From: Escallonia rubra
Lineage: Eukaryota; Streptophyta; Magnoliopsida; Escalloniales; Escalloniaceae
Assembly (NCBI GenBank): GCA_033065855.1
Contig: JAVXUO010002910.1
Location: 92,818 to 156,817, forward strand
DNA: 64,000 nucleotides
Reading direction: 5' to 3'
The notes under the pieces: model-generated
Seen by the model: the letters and a program-made list of their open reading frames with translations, nothing else
Databases searched by the model: none
Told to the model about the DNA's origin: nothing
In this document: positions 1-10,856 of the stretch, piece after piece
Numbering within the stretch: position 1 is the stretch's first letter
Layout: the number at the start of each line of letters is the position of its first letter
Translations under genes and position numbers: made by a program

Positions 1-230
1 CCAACTGAAACCTAAATTGAACTAATTGGACCCTAAATTGAATGCCATGCCCCAAATCAACCGAACCCTAAATTGAATCAATAGAACCCCCTAATTGGAC
101 CCTAAATTGAAGTAATTGAACCCTAATTAAACCCTAAATTGAATGCCCTAATCGAACCGAACCCTAAATTAAACTAATTAAACCCTAAATTGAATGCCCT
201 AATACAATAGAACGCTAAATTGAAATAATT
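1..230. repeat. Degenerate AT-rich repeat with CCCTAAATTGAA core
   Basis: About ten imperfect copies of a unit of roughly 20-25 bp centred on CCCTAAATTGAA, joined by variants of TAATTG. It lies upstream of the transposase gene and is probably the 5' non-coding part of the CACTA element. The CCCTAAA core matches the plant telomere unit by sequence, but spacing and flanks are wrong for telomeric DNA. Confidence 0.6.
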
Positions 231-460
231 CAAGCGCATCAGATATGTGCATTTTGAACAATTTTTTCCCATTTGAACATTGATAATTTGTTTGATAATT
301 TTAGGTCGTTAATTGTGCATTTGAGAATTGTGATTATTGATATGTGATTTTAGGTTGTTAATTGATGATTTTAGGGTAGTAGCTGTGCATTTGAAGTAAT
401 TGCGATTATTAATTGATGATTTTAGGTTGTTAATTGATGATTTTATATTGTTAATTGTGC

Positions 461-602
461 ATTGAGCATTTGAAATATTGAGATTATTGACGGAGGATGG
501 GACCCAATTGGATTGAATGTGTGATTTTTGTTAATTTTTATTGCATTGAGCATTTGAGAATTGAGATTGTTGACGGAGGATGTGACCCAATTGGATTGAG
601 AT
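461..602. repeat. Direct duplication, ~82 bp period
   Basis: Two near-identical copies of a segment running from GCATTGAGCATTTGA to GACCCAATTGGATTGA, starting near 461 and 544. Looser copies of the same AT-rich words (TGATTTTAGGTTGTTAATTG) fill 280-460. Confidence 0.65.
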
Positions 603-825
603 ACCTGTTAGTTAGCGCAGACACGGACATCACGTCTGATCGACGGTGTCCGACATTTAAAAAATAAATCAACGTATGACGATGTGTCCGGAGGTGCGTG
701 TCGATGGGCATCGAACACGTGTCCAGAGGCGTCGGACATGTGTCGGTATGTGTCGGACACGTGTTCGGAGATGTCAGACACGTATCAGACACCATATCGA
801 CACCCTATATGAGGTGTCGGAATTG
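603..825. repeat. Palindrome-rich GTGTCGGACACG segment
   Basis: Many forward and inverted copies of GTGTCGGACACGTGT-like words. The sequence on both sides shares the words GAATTGAGATTGTTGAC, which suggests this block was inserted into or expanded inside the AT-rich 5' region of the CACTA element. An 85-codon minus-strand frame here is a by-product of the repeat. Confidence 0.6.
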
Positions 826-1011
826 AGATTGTTGACTGTGCATTAAATTTAGGTTAATTAGGTTAACGCGACATTTTTAGCATGCACCAGTTAGAGAGTG
901 GAGGGGAAATATATAGACATGTTGTAACATTCATGCATTCATATTTACATCGGCAATGCCTAATGACTGGTCATAATTGAAGGAGGTATACAGTACGATA
1001 ATTCAGTCGTC

Positions 1012-4000
1012 ATGTCAGTCAATCGAAGTTGGATGAAAAGGAAAAATGCTGAAAATTTTGAGTGTCGCGTTGACGAATTTCTCGACTTCGCTTATGCGCA
1101 TCCTGCACATGTTGACCTTGATAAGATAAGGTGTTCGTGCGGTAGATGTGAGTTGTTGCACTGGAGAAAAAGAATTGAAGTAAAATGGCATCTTCGTCGG
1201 TATGGTTTTATGGGTGGATACACAAGGTGGACGCAGCACGGGGAAATGATAGTATTGTCGTCCAACTCGGCTAATCAAACTGAAGTTAGGGAGGAGGCAC
1301 GATATGATTACCGAGATATGATTATGGATGCTGGGCATGCTAATGTTGACTATGATAACGACAGTCCACAGCCGCCGAACGAGGGGGCTCATCAATTTTA
1401 TGAGTTGTTGAGAGCTGCGGAAAAGCCGCTGTGGGATGAAACTCCGAAACACACACGGCTGTCTGCGGTTAATAGGTTATTACAGTTAAAATCAAACCAC
1501 GGGCTGAGTGAGAAAGGTTTTAACGAGTTTGTTACCTTAATCAAAGAAATACTGCCCGAAAGTGAAAAGCTACCGCCGTCATACTATGACGTGAAAAAGA
1601 TGATGAGGAAACTTGGGTTGAGCTATGAGTGGATAGATGCGTGCAATAACGATTGTGTATTATTCTAGAAAGAGAATAAGGATTTGTCACGGTGTCCAGT
1701 ATGTGATCATTCGAGGTACAAACCGAACAAAGAGAAGAAGAAAAATATTGCATGGAAGATATTGTGATATTTCTTGGTCACACCACGGCTTCAGAGAATG
1801 TACTACTCCTCCAATACGGCTGAACATATGAGGGATCACCGTGAGACTCGTAGCAACGATGTCGATGTGCTGACACACTCAGCTGATGGAGAGGCGTGGA
1901 AGGAGTTTGACCGCAGGCATCCAGTCTTTGCTCAGGAAGTTCAGAATGTTAGACTTGGTCTGGCAACCGATGGGTTCAACCCTTTCGGTCAGTCTACCAC
2001 GCCTTACTCCTGTTGGCCTGTTATTATTGTCCCGTACAACCTTCCACCAGGCATGTGCATGAAGAAGCCGTACATGTTCTTGTCGTTGCTTATTCCGGGG
2101 CCGAAGAGTCCCGGCAAGGACATAGATGTGTATTTAAGGCCGTTGATTGATGAGTTAAAACAGTTATGGAATCATGGAGTCGAAACATATGATGCATCCC
2201 TTAAACAAAAATTTCAGACGATGGCTGCTTTGATGTGGACTATACATGATTTCCCTACATTGGGAATGACGTGTGGCTGGAGCACACATGGGAAGCTAGC
2301 ATGCCCTGGTTGTATGGGTGTGAACCCCGGTCATACGTTAAAGCACGGAGGAAAGGCCTCGTGGTTCGGATGTCACCGTAAACTTTTGCCACCAGGCCAT
2401 CAGTTTCATAGGCAGAAGGATAAATTTGACGGGACAATCGAGCGTGAGGTTGTCACACTGGACTACCCATCTGGTAAAGAAGTGCTCTCACACCTGGAGG
2501 CACTTGATACTGACATACCACACGGCAAGGGTGTGCCAGATCAGAAGATTCCAGGGTATGGGAAAGAGCACAACTGGAGAAAATTTTGTATCTTCTGAGA
2601 GTTAGCCTATTGGAGGACGCTCGTTATCCGAAACAGCATGGATATGATGCATATTGAGAAGAAAGTTTTTGATAATGTGTTCAACACAGTGATGAATGTC
2701 AAGGGCAAATTGAAAGATCACCTTAAAGCGAGAAGGGATCTACAACAGTTGGGTGTACGCCGTGAATTGCATCCTCGGACAGTCAGTGGGAGGACGATAC
2801 TTCTGAAAGCACCTTACTGTCTAAACAAGAAACAAGTGGAGAAGGTCTTTCAGTGGGTTAAGAATTTGAAGCTTCCGGATGGGTTTGCGTCCAACATATC
2901 TCGTTGTTGCAATGTATCGGAATGCAAGTTTCAAGGGATGAAGAGTCACGACTGCCACGTATTCATGGAGAGATTCATTCCTATTGCCTTCCGGGGACTG
3001 TTGCCACGGGTTGTTTGCGAGACTTTGACTGAATTATCTCATTTCTTTCGAGATATATGTTCTTCTACGATCCGGGTGAGTAACATGGAAGTGCTTGAGA
3101 AGAACGTTGTGGTGACGATTTGTAAGCTGGAGAAAATCTACCCACCTTCGTTCTTTGATTCAATGGAGCATATGCCTGTTCACTTGGCATATGAAGCTAA
3201 GATGGGTGGACCCGTGCAATATCGGTGGATGTATCCCTTCGAGAGGTAATCTTTAAATTGTTACAGTTGTTCGTTTACACTTAATGCGACACCTGTTATC
3301 ATTGATATTCCACCTAACTCGATTCGCTAAACTTCTAGGTTCATGTTCCATTTAAAGAAAAAAGTCCGTAATAAGGCTCGGGTTGAGGGCTCAATTGCGG
3401 AGGCTTACGTCATGGAAGAGCTTGTAAACTTTTGTAGTCAATATTTCGGGCCTGATGTTGGTACAAGGTTAAATCAACTAGGCCGAAATGACCCCGGATC
3501 AAGCACAAATTTGGAAGGGCAATTGTTAATATTCAAGCAGTCAGGTAGTCCATTCGGCCGAACGTATACTTGATGGCTAACGGATGAAGAGTACAGTGCT
3601 GCAACAATATATGCCCTTCTAAATTGCGATGAAGTTTCGGCATTCGTTGAGTAAGTTAAAGTCTTAATTCACTTACATTGCTGTACATAATTGAAAGTGT
3701 GTGTTAAGCGAGTCAACTATATTGGTTTGCAGTGAGTTCGATGCGGAATCTTTAATCACTGATCCCGCTGGACTTGAATCTCATCGGAAATCACAATTTG
3801 TACAGTGGTTCAAAAGGCGTGTAAGATTGTTTAACGAAATTATATTATGTGTTATATACAGTTCTGTGGCCAATTAGTATACTGATTTATCCTTAATTTT
3901 TACCGTCATCTACAATAGGTTCAGTCAATGGATAGACCAGTGGCCTCCTGCTTGAAATTACTAGCTGAAGGCCCTAACAAACAAACATCCTGTTACGGAG

Positions 4001-4680
4001 GCTATATCATCAACGGGTTTAGGTTTAACGTAAAAGATGATGACCGAACAAAACAAACCCAAAACAGTGGAGTCTTGGTCAACGGCGACTGTTATGCCGA
4101 GAATTGCATGGACTTTTACGGAGAGCTAGATGAGATTGTTGAGCTAACATATCTGGGTTCCCAAAACCGCCTGGTAATGTTCAAGTGTACGTGGTTCGAT
4201 GTCACATGCAGTAGAGGAATCCGTGTTAGCTCTCAAGGGATTGTAGATGTCAATGTCAAGTCAAGACTTGCATCAGACGAGCCATTTGTGTTTGCTAGTC
4301 AAGCTGTACAAGTCTTTTACGCGGAGGACGTCGCCAATCCCAAATCTCATTGGTATACAATTATCAAGTCCAAGAAATTGCCCGTGACATATGACAGTGA
4401 GCTAGACTCCTTTCAAGCCGACCAACCACGTGTCTTGTTCCCTGTTGAGGTCAACAACGAGGAGGACGATCTTCCTCTTCCAACAACACTTCATGTAGGA
4501 GAAGAAGTCGTAGATGATGACGCGGAAGACGTGGAAAGTGTTGGAGATGATGTGACCGAGTCTACTGATGAAGAGGATGAATTAGAAGATGAAGAGGACG
4601 ACGAGTCCCACGAGAAGAGGACGACGAGGAAAGTGATGAAGATGATGATGATTCTCAAACTGAAAATGATTGACTTGTAA
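1012..4680 (+). pseudogene. CACTA transposase (TNP2 family), interrupted by nonsense codons
   Basis: The product would cut and join CACTA ends. The N-terminus (1012-1260) matches the transposase-associated domain (RSWM start, FLDFAYAHP, IRCSCGRC, GYTRWTQHGE). The TNP2 core follows (TPRLQRMYYS, DGFNPFG, SCWPVI, TIHDFPTLGMTCGWST, CPGCMG, MDMMHIEKKVFDN). Next come DUF4218-like (2880-3245) and DUF4216-like (about 4080-4330, MFKCTWFDV, FASQAVQVFY) parts and an acidic tail. Consensus splice sites give exons 1012-3245, 3339-3650, 3733-3820 and 3919-4680. The frame is broken near 1665 (TAG), 1766 (TGA), 2596 (TGA, where the family has Trp) and 3571 (TGA, Trp expected). The last 25 codons leave the acidic frame, consistent with a frameshift near 4605. 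The start at 1012 fits the family N-terminus. Confidence 0.9.
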
Positions 4681-4753
4681 TGTTGTAACATCACGGGAAA
4701 AATGTAGTAACATTTTAGAACTTGGTTCATATTGATGTGTTTTTGCACCTCCG

Positions 4754-4756
<3 letters not shown>

Positions 4757-4791
<35 letters not shown>
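4757..4791. repeat. (AT)n microsatellite
   Basis: Uninterrupted AT dinucleotide run of about 35 bp between the two CACTA genes. Confidence 0.95.
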
Positions 4792-4794
<3 letters not shown>

Positions 4795-4860
4795 CCGATG
4801 ATGATTTCTGCCAAATTATTGTTTTTAACGTGTTAATGTCTTTGTAATTTATCTATATGA

Positions 4861-6490
4861 AGTCAGTTATGGATAGGATACAGGCTATTCGTGGCCGGGC
4901 TGGATGTCGAGCTGCTTCATCCCCGATGGGTCCCACCTCGTCATTGCCCACTGATGACGAGGCACAAAGTGATCGCGTACAACAGATGGGGCCCTAGCTC
5001 CAGCCCCAGCCGTCGCCCCAGCCCAACATAGATTCATCCCACACGCGCGTTGATTCTCCTTCTTCTATGGGTTCTACCTCATGTATAGTTGATAACGGTG
5101 TTTAGAACATTTTCGTTAGCCTTATATTTAAAATCTATTTGAACTGTATTAATGTCTGTGTTTTGTAGGATCTCGACGAGGCCGTGGTCCGACACGCGGG
5201 GTACGCATCGACCCCCAGCGTAAACAGAGAGTTACGCTCACCCATGAGGGCCTGTAAGTAAAAAAAATATCACATCATGCCTTATATTTAAAATTTTGGG
5301 GTGTTAATTTATATTTGAACTGTATTAATTTATTTATTTACTTCTTTGGCAGGATCCTGGAGAATCAGGCGAGGACGAAGATCGACGTTCTTGTGAAGGG
5401 CCGATTCTTCGAGCCACGCCTGTACTGGAAGGACTGGGATGCCGCTGCGAGGGAGTCCCTATGGGAGGAGTGGCTGGTACGGTGAAGTATTTTTTTCAGC
5501 GATAGTATTTGTTTAATTATAGTTTGTTTTCTGTTGTTAATTTGTGTTATTGAATGCCTTACATGAGGGGTTCACGTTTGACTCGCCTGAGCAGCAGGCA
5601 CTGGGGCAGCATGCCTTCTTTGCTTACATCGGCAAGAATTACCGCCGATGGCTCCACGACGCACGGGACCGGGCGAAAAAGATGCTGCCCGAGGGTGCCC
5701 CGATGACGGAAATGATAAGATATCCCCCACATTGAATATCTCACGGTGTATGGGGGGAGATGATAGATCGGTGGGCTGCGGATCCAGGCTGGGACGCCAA
5801 GAGTAAGAGCGGGGCCGAGAACAGACAGAACAGAGATCCGACGCACACGGGGGGGGGGGGTCGGTGCCACACGACATCGTCCGACACATGAACGCGGTCG
5901 AGCACCCGGATCTGGAGGAGGATGAGGTCATAGCTCTGACGTGTAGTCAGACGCACGTGCGGAAGAAGGACAAGGACGAGGCGCACCGGGCGGGCGACTA
6001 TATTTCAGATATTGCCCGGCGGATCGATGTGAGTCAATTTGTTTAAGTTGTTAATTTTTTGTCTTTATATCCTCAATGTCTGTTGCGTTAATTAATGCCC
6101 TAACATATCGTTAAATCACTGTTTTTGCAGGCCTCGTATGAACAACTTAGGGGGTCCGAACAGCAGTCCGGATAGCCATCAGCGTCCACTAGTACGGGTG
6201 TGAGTACTGGGGTGTTGAAGTGATGGCTGGATACGCCGGAGGTCGTCAATCGGCCGAAAGGCCGCATACGCAGCCTGCCTAGCACGACTGCTCGTGCCGT
6301 GATAGGAGCGTCCTCACCCCCCGCTGCCCCTCCACAGACACCGGCTCCTCGGCGTCCGTTGGAGGACGAGAAGATCCAGCGCATTGCTACGGTGGTGGTG
6401 AGGATGATCAGGGAGCAGGGTACCGCTGCTGGACATGCCGAGCCGGCCCCGGATCAGCAGGATCCAGATCCGGGACTCGGCAACCCCTGA
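4861..6490 (+). pseudogene. Second CACTA gene, En/Spm-type plant transposase
   Basis: Spliced remnants resemble the second protein of plant En/Spm elements, which in related elements is thought to bind subterminal repeats. Readable parts are RGPTRGVRIDPQRKQRVTLTHEG (exon about 5169-5253), VLVKGRFFEPRLYWKDWDAAA (exon about 5353-5476), FDSPEQQALGQHAFFAYIGK followed by WLHDARDRAKKMLPEGAP (5573-5735), MIDRWAADPGWDAKSKSGAE (5760-5820) and HMNAVEHPDLEEDEVIALT (5880-5940). Clear GTAAGT/GTGAGT donors and CAG acceptors are visible, including an intron at 6029-6130. The gene is broken by a stop or frameshift near 5733 and by a run of G at 5850-5860. The start is uncertain; an ATG at 4870 leads into an early stop at about 4996. 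Confidence 0.75.
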
Positions 6491-6719
6491 TGAGCCCCTT
6501 CTCGTGCCCGGTCCCAGCTTGTCCCCCCTTCCCCGCCCGGCTTGTACTCTTCTCCCCTCCCCTAATCGGCTGTATCCGGTTCCCGGTTTGTACATAATGA
6601 GTCTTTTTTATAATAAACTTTTTTTTATGATTGATTATATATATTTCTTTGTGTATTGATTATTGCGCGTTGTTGTTGAGAAATGAATATTTTATTACAA
6701 GTCTGGGTAATAGAAAAAA

Positions 6720-7112
6720 AAAAGAAAAATTGGACTTTTGGTGACAGATTAAATCCGTCGCTAAAAGTGTTCCTACTATCAGTTAATTAGCGACGGACTA
6801 TTCCGTCGCTAAAAAGCTTATTTACCGACAGAATATTCTATCGCTAAAACATTTATTCCGTCACTAATTTAACAAAAAAGAAAATAAATTAAAATACTTA
6901 AATTATAATTAAAGACGGATATTCCGTCGCTAATTAAAAATAAATCCGTCGCAAAAACTTACATATCACATGACGGATTTGAAAATTCCGTCACCAAACT
7001 ATTAGTAACGGGCTTTTATACGAGAGACTTTTAGCGACAGTAAATCCGTCACTAAAACATTTAGCGACAGCGACGGATTTACCCGTCGCTAAAAGCCTTT
7101 TTTCTTGTAGTG
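6720..7112. repeat. CACTA subterminal repeats and right terminal inverted repeat
   Basis: A dense set of forward and inverted copies of TTTTAGCGACGG / CCGTCGCTAAAA with AT-rich spacers, ending in the terminal repeat at 7095-7112 (minus strand CACTACAAGAAAAAAGGC). In CACTA elements such words are the binding sites of the second protein. Opposed copies could form hairpins. Confidence 0.9.
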
Positions 7113-7892
7113 TTATGTGATCATCCTTCAGATTTATTCTATCTATGGTGATGTTGGATTTGGCTCAGATCTTTACGCTTCCATCAACTTTGCTAAGTTA
7201 CTAGTTGTACTAATATCATGTTTGTGATTTTTTTCTAAGAAAGAAGACAGAAAAAGAAAGAAAAGTATCTCATTTATCTAGTTTGTTAGTCTTTTTAGAA
7301 GAAAAAGGAGGAAAGTTTGCTTCTAATCTTTATCCTCGAAATTGAGAAGAAACGGAGAGAAAGAAAAATCCTCATAAGTAATTCTTTTATAACGCCTATA
7401 TTACCCTTAAAATAATGAAGACTAAATATTTAATAACTTTAAAGTCCTATGATTCCTTACAAAAACTTACCATTTCGCTTACAAACAAATGATTGTTTTG
7501 GATGTTAGAGTTGACTCATGGCTAATTGCTTTACTTTTCATGTGAAATTTAATTAGATTTGAATATCCGGATGTTTTTAGTCAACTTATGACTAGTTTGT
7601 ATGCTTTTTTATTGTTACACTAATTAGTAATGTAAGACTCGTTATATTAGTATGGTATGAACATTGTATGGTATCTCGATGACTAATTTATTTTCTTGCC
7701 AGAACCATGCTCTTTTTTAAGATCATACTTTTATAGTGTTTGCTAGAATCTTTACAATGTTGTGTAATGTTGTATAAAGTATAAATGTAATTTGCTGTTT
7801 TTTTTTCTCCTTTTCTTTAATGCTTAACACATAAACAATAGATGTAATGATGCTTTCTTTTCTCTCTTGAACTCACAAACAAGAAGACTTAA
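7113..7892. other. Unassigned AT-rich DNA between CACTA and hAT-like element
   Basis: No gene recognised. A short open stretch at 7125-7215 reads YGDVGFGSDLYASINFAK on the plus strand. It has coding-like composition but no family was recognised and no splice sites frame it well. The rest is AT-rich. Confidence 0.4.
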
Positions 7893-8024
7893 GGCTCTGT
7901 TTGATAACACTTTTTTTTTATTTTCAATTTCCAAAAAAAGAAAATTAGAGAGCAGCTTAATATTTTTTTTTTTACAAAAACAAATGGGTGTTTGATAACC
8001 CAGTTTTTATTTTGAGTTTTTTTT

Positions 8025-8490
8025 TTGTGGTGGTTTGTAATGGGGTGTGGCGGTGGCTGGTGGCTGCCGGTGGTAGTCGCCGGAGGTGGCCGCCGAAGGT
8101 TGCTGCTGGCGGTGGTGGCCGGAGTTGGCCGCCGGTGGTGTTGGCCACCGACAACCGCTAGTGGTGGTGGCCGGAGGTGGCTGCCGATTGGCGGTGGTCA
8201 CCAGAGGTTACCGCTGGCGGTGGTTGCCGGAATTGGCCGCCGGTGGTTGGAGGTGGCCACCGACCGCCGGCGGTGGTCGCCAAGAGGTTGCCGCCGGCGG
8301 TGGTGGCGGGAGTTAGCCGCCGGCAACCGCCGGTGGTGGTGGCTGCCGGCCGACGGTGGTTGGAGGTGGCCACCGACCGCCGGCGGTGGTTGCCGCCGGT
8401 GGTAGTGGCCGGAGTTAGCCGCTGGTGGTGGTGGCCGGAGGTGGGCGGTGGCTGCTGGCGGTGGGAGGGTGGTGGTGGTGGTCTCAAAAC
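8025..8490. repeat. GC-rich minisatellite (GGTGGCCGGAGG / GCCGCCGGTGGT)
   Basis: Nested imperfect copies of GGTGGTGGCCGGAGGTGGCC and GCCGCCGGTGGT, unit lengths of about 24-50 bp. It is open in several frames on both strands, giving W/G/R-rich or P/T/R-rich peptides, which is a composition effect and not evidence for a gene. Confidence 0.85.
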
Positions 8491-8517
8491 AAAAAACCAA
8501 AACTGAAAAAAAAAATT

Positions 8518-8578
8518 GAGTTTTTTTTTCTTCTTCAGTTTAAAAATTGGTTTTTTAAACTGAAGAAGAAAAAAAAAT
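8518..8578. repeat. Palindrome able to form a hairpin
   Basis: TTTTTTTTTCTTCTTCAGTTTAAAA is followed after a short loop (ATTGG) by its near-exact inverted copy. Stem length is about 25 bp. Confidence 0.85.
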
Positions 8579-8646
8579 GGTTACCAAACGCAACTTTTTT
8601 TTTTCAATTTGCAAAACTGGAAAAAAAAGTTGTGTCAAATAGGGCC

Positions 8647-8847
8647 TAAAAATTGTTTTCCTGATTAATTTATCTTCCTTTCTTCTCTTTTCTCTCCTCT
8701 CAAAATTCACAAACAGGCTATCCAAGCTTTAAAGAACGGTCCCAACAATGTAAATCATGCTTTAAGAAACTTCAATCTAACTGTATCACTTTTGCTCTGT
8801 GAACATTTCTAGCAAGAGGAAATCTTCGCTACTCCGGAGATAGGTGT
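8647..8847 (+). other. Unassigned flank, possible degraded coding remnant
   Basis: After CAAACAG at 8711-8717 an open stretch starts AIQALKNGPNNVNHALRNFN and ends at a stop near 8812. The last bases before the retrotransposon (GAGGAAATCTTCGCTACTCC) continue in one open frame with the sequence after it at 17137. No family was recognised. Confidence 0.25.
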
Positions 8848-10675
8848 TGTAAGACCCCAAAATAACGAGTAATTTAATTATTGTTATATTTAGAGTATCT
8901 TTGCAAATTTAATTATTTTTGGGGTATTTTAGAATAAGTAATGAATATTTAGGGGTCTTTTAATTATTTATCAAACTTAGAGACTTTTAAGGGCTAGCCA
9001 AGTCTGTTTACGATATATTCAATTTTGGTTACAGAGAAATAGAAGAAGGAGAAAACTAGGGTTTTGGAGGATTGCAATCTTTTGTGCACAATTGGTAAGA
9101 TTCTTGAACCCACTTTTGATTATAAGGATGAATTAGATGATATTAGAATTGTGGTTGTTAAGATTTTAACGTAAGTGGGTTAATTATAATATTTAGGTTT
9201 TGTGATTTTCGGAAGCGATCGCAATTTGGTGAAGACTATTATATAGATTTGAGGTAAGGGTTACACGTATTATATCTGCTTCCATGAAATTGATACCTTT
9301 AATTATTCGTACTCAAGTGTGTTCACGTTTTAATAATTTCTACACCGATAGCAAGAGTCGGTTGCTGCTCTTTTGGGAAAATTTCTAGTTGTTCGGTCAA
9401 CGTGCTAAAGCTGCAATTCTTTCGTTAATTGCATGTTTGTTTCACTGTCTTGGTACCGGCGCACCATTGATTTGTGTGCCTTTTGATTATCTTCGTTGTT
9501 CATAATAGTAGAACGATTATTTGTTCTCCAGGTATATTGCTTGACAACCGTACTATTTCTGTCAAATTCTTTCAAGTTCAACCCAAGTCAGTCCACGTGT
9601 TAGAATGTGGCTGGTGGAAGGCAAACATTTTCAGCCCATTTTAGGCGTGCAATGCCCCTGGTGTAGTGCCACGTGTCGACTTTTTGTGGTGCAACATATT
9701 TTAGTAAACCTTTTTGGCCCATATTTTGATATTTCAAGATTTTATGATCATCCGAACTCAGATTCAAGCGACTCAACTTCCATTGAACTCGTCATTTTGT
9801 CCTCTTCGATTCGAGTCTAATATCGGGTATTTTTAGAAATCATTGAACTATCATTTTTTGAAGTTCAAAGTTTAATGTTCAGTTGCTTTATACATTTGAG
9901 AGGCTTTGATGTCCAATGGACCCCTTTAAGTTGAACTAATATTTAGAACTTTCACGTGCTTAGGTTAACGTGATGCCATGACATGATATGGCAATTGCTA
10001 CCGGTATGCAACTTTGACTTAGAACCTCCGCGTGCTTAGGTTAACGTGCTTTACAGTGACGTGTTACGTGATTGTATTGTTTTGATTATTAGTTCAATTA
10101 TTTGATTATGACCTTTTGACTTTGATTCGACCTTTGATGGGTTAATATCCCGTAATGAGATTTGTCGTGCCAAGATTTACTATCGTCTTTGCACCTTGTT
10201 TTCGTATGTTTCGTTTTGACTCAGCTACATATTATTGGATACCTGCGTTGTACTCTGTGGGTGTGTGCGTGTGATCTTTACTGGGCTTTGTGCTCACCCC
10301 CCCCCTTTCTCCTCCCATTTCAGGTATTTAAGCTGAGACATCGGTAGATGAGTTATCTATAAGCATGAGTCAGAATTGATCTTTAATTGTAGACTCTTTT
10401 TTTTAGTGACTTGAAAACGAGAACTTGTAATAGTTTGATTAAGTAGCTTTTGGTAACCCCAATGTTTGGGAAGTGACTATTGTTATTAGATTTCCGCTGC
10501 ATTTATTAGACTTTGAGGATAAATACAAATGCTTTTGATTTGGGATACATTTAGAGCTCTGATTATTCATTTTGAGGTCATATTTTGGTAAGATGCTTTG
10601 GACATTATATTTCTCGTAAGTAGGAATATTTTGAAATAGTCTGTGTAGGTCCGCCTTCGGGTCGGGGGCGTGACA
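8848..10675 (+). repeat. Left LTR of the chromovirus
   Basis: 1828 bp, starting TGTAAGACCCC and ending GGGGGCGTGACA. It supplies promoter and poly(A) signals in this class, although no transcription start can be fixed by eye. A 71-codon frame at 9605-9820 is repeated in the right LTR only because the LTRs are duplicates. Confidence 0.97.
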
Positions 10676-10679
10676 GATT

Positions 10680-10691
10680 TGGCATCAGAGC
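10680..10691 (+). other. Primer-binding site, initiator tRNA-Met type
   Basis: TGGCATCAGAGC lies 4 bp after the left LTR and differs at one base from TGGTATCAGAGC, the complement of the 3' end of plant initiator tRNA-Met. Confidence 0.9.
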
Positions 10692-10856
10692 ATATGTTTA
10701 AGGTTCTGTAGACTCTTAGACTTAAGCTTTCAATGATTTGAGATGAACTTTATGATGTTTGAGATATAGTTCTGAGTAGTCTAGTTTTAGTAGTACTGTT
10801 TGAAGCGTTTACACAATAAGTTGTGATCTTATAAGTTTTTCGCTATCTCAGGAGCT

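Larger units (their letters stand above)
1..7112 (+). mobile_element. CACTA (En/Spm) DNA transposon, 3' part, left end outside window
   Basis: The region holds a TNP2-type transposase gene, a second En/Spm-type gene, a subterminal array and a right terminus reading, on the minus strand, CACTACAAGAAAAAAGGC. All coding parts are on the plus strand, so the 5' end and its terminal repeat lie before base 1. The 3 bases after the end (7113-7115, TTA) would be one copy of the target duplication. Both genes carry nonsense codons or frameshifts, so this copy cannot supply its own transposase. Confidence 0.9.
7893..8646. mobile_element. Non-autonomous hAT-like element with GC-rich core
   Basis: Imperfect terminal inverted repeats GGCTCTGTTTGATAACAC (7893) and, inverted, GGCCCTATTTGACACAAC (ends 8646) bound the element. 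This GGCCCTGTTTG type is typical of short plant hAT elements. No clean 8-bp target duplication was found. The interior carries a GC-rich minisatellite and a long palindrome, and no transposase. Confidence 0.6.

Noticed and set aside
1-230. Telomeric or interstitial telomere repeats (CCCTAAA words)
   Set aside because: CCCTAAA is always followed by TTGAA and spaced irregularly; no run of the 7-bp unit exists.
1015-1452. 145-codon minus-strand frame
   Set aside because: It is the shadow of the CACTA transposase N-terminal exon on the plus strand.
8025-8405. 126-codon W/G/R-rich protein
   Set aside because: It is a product of the GGTGGCCGG minisatellite, open in several frames on both strands.
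9605-9820. 71-codon gene, repeated at 16063-16278
   Set aside because: It lies inside both LTRs at the same place; duplication comes from the LTRs and no protein features are seen.
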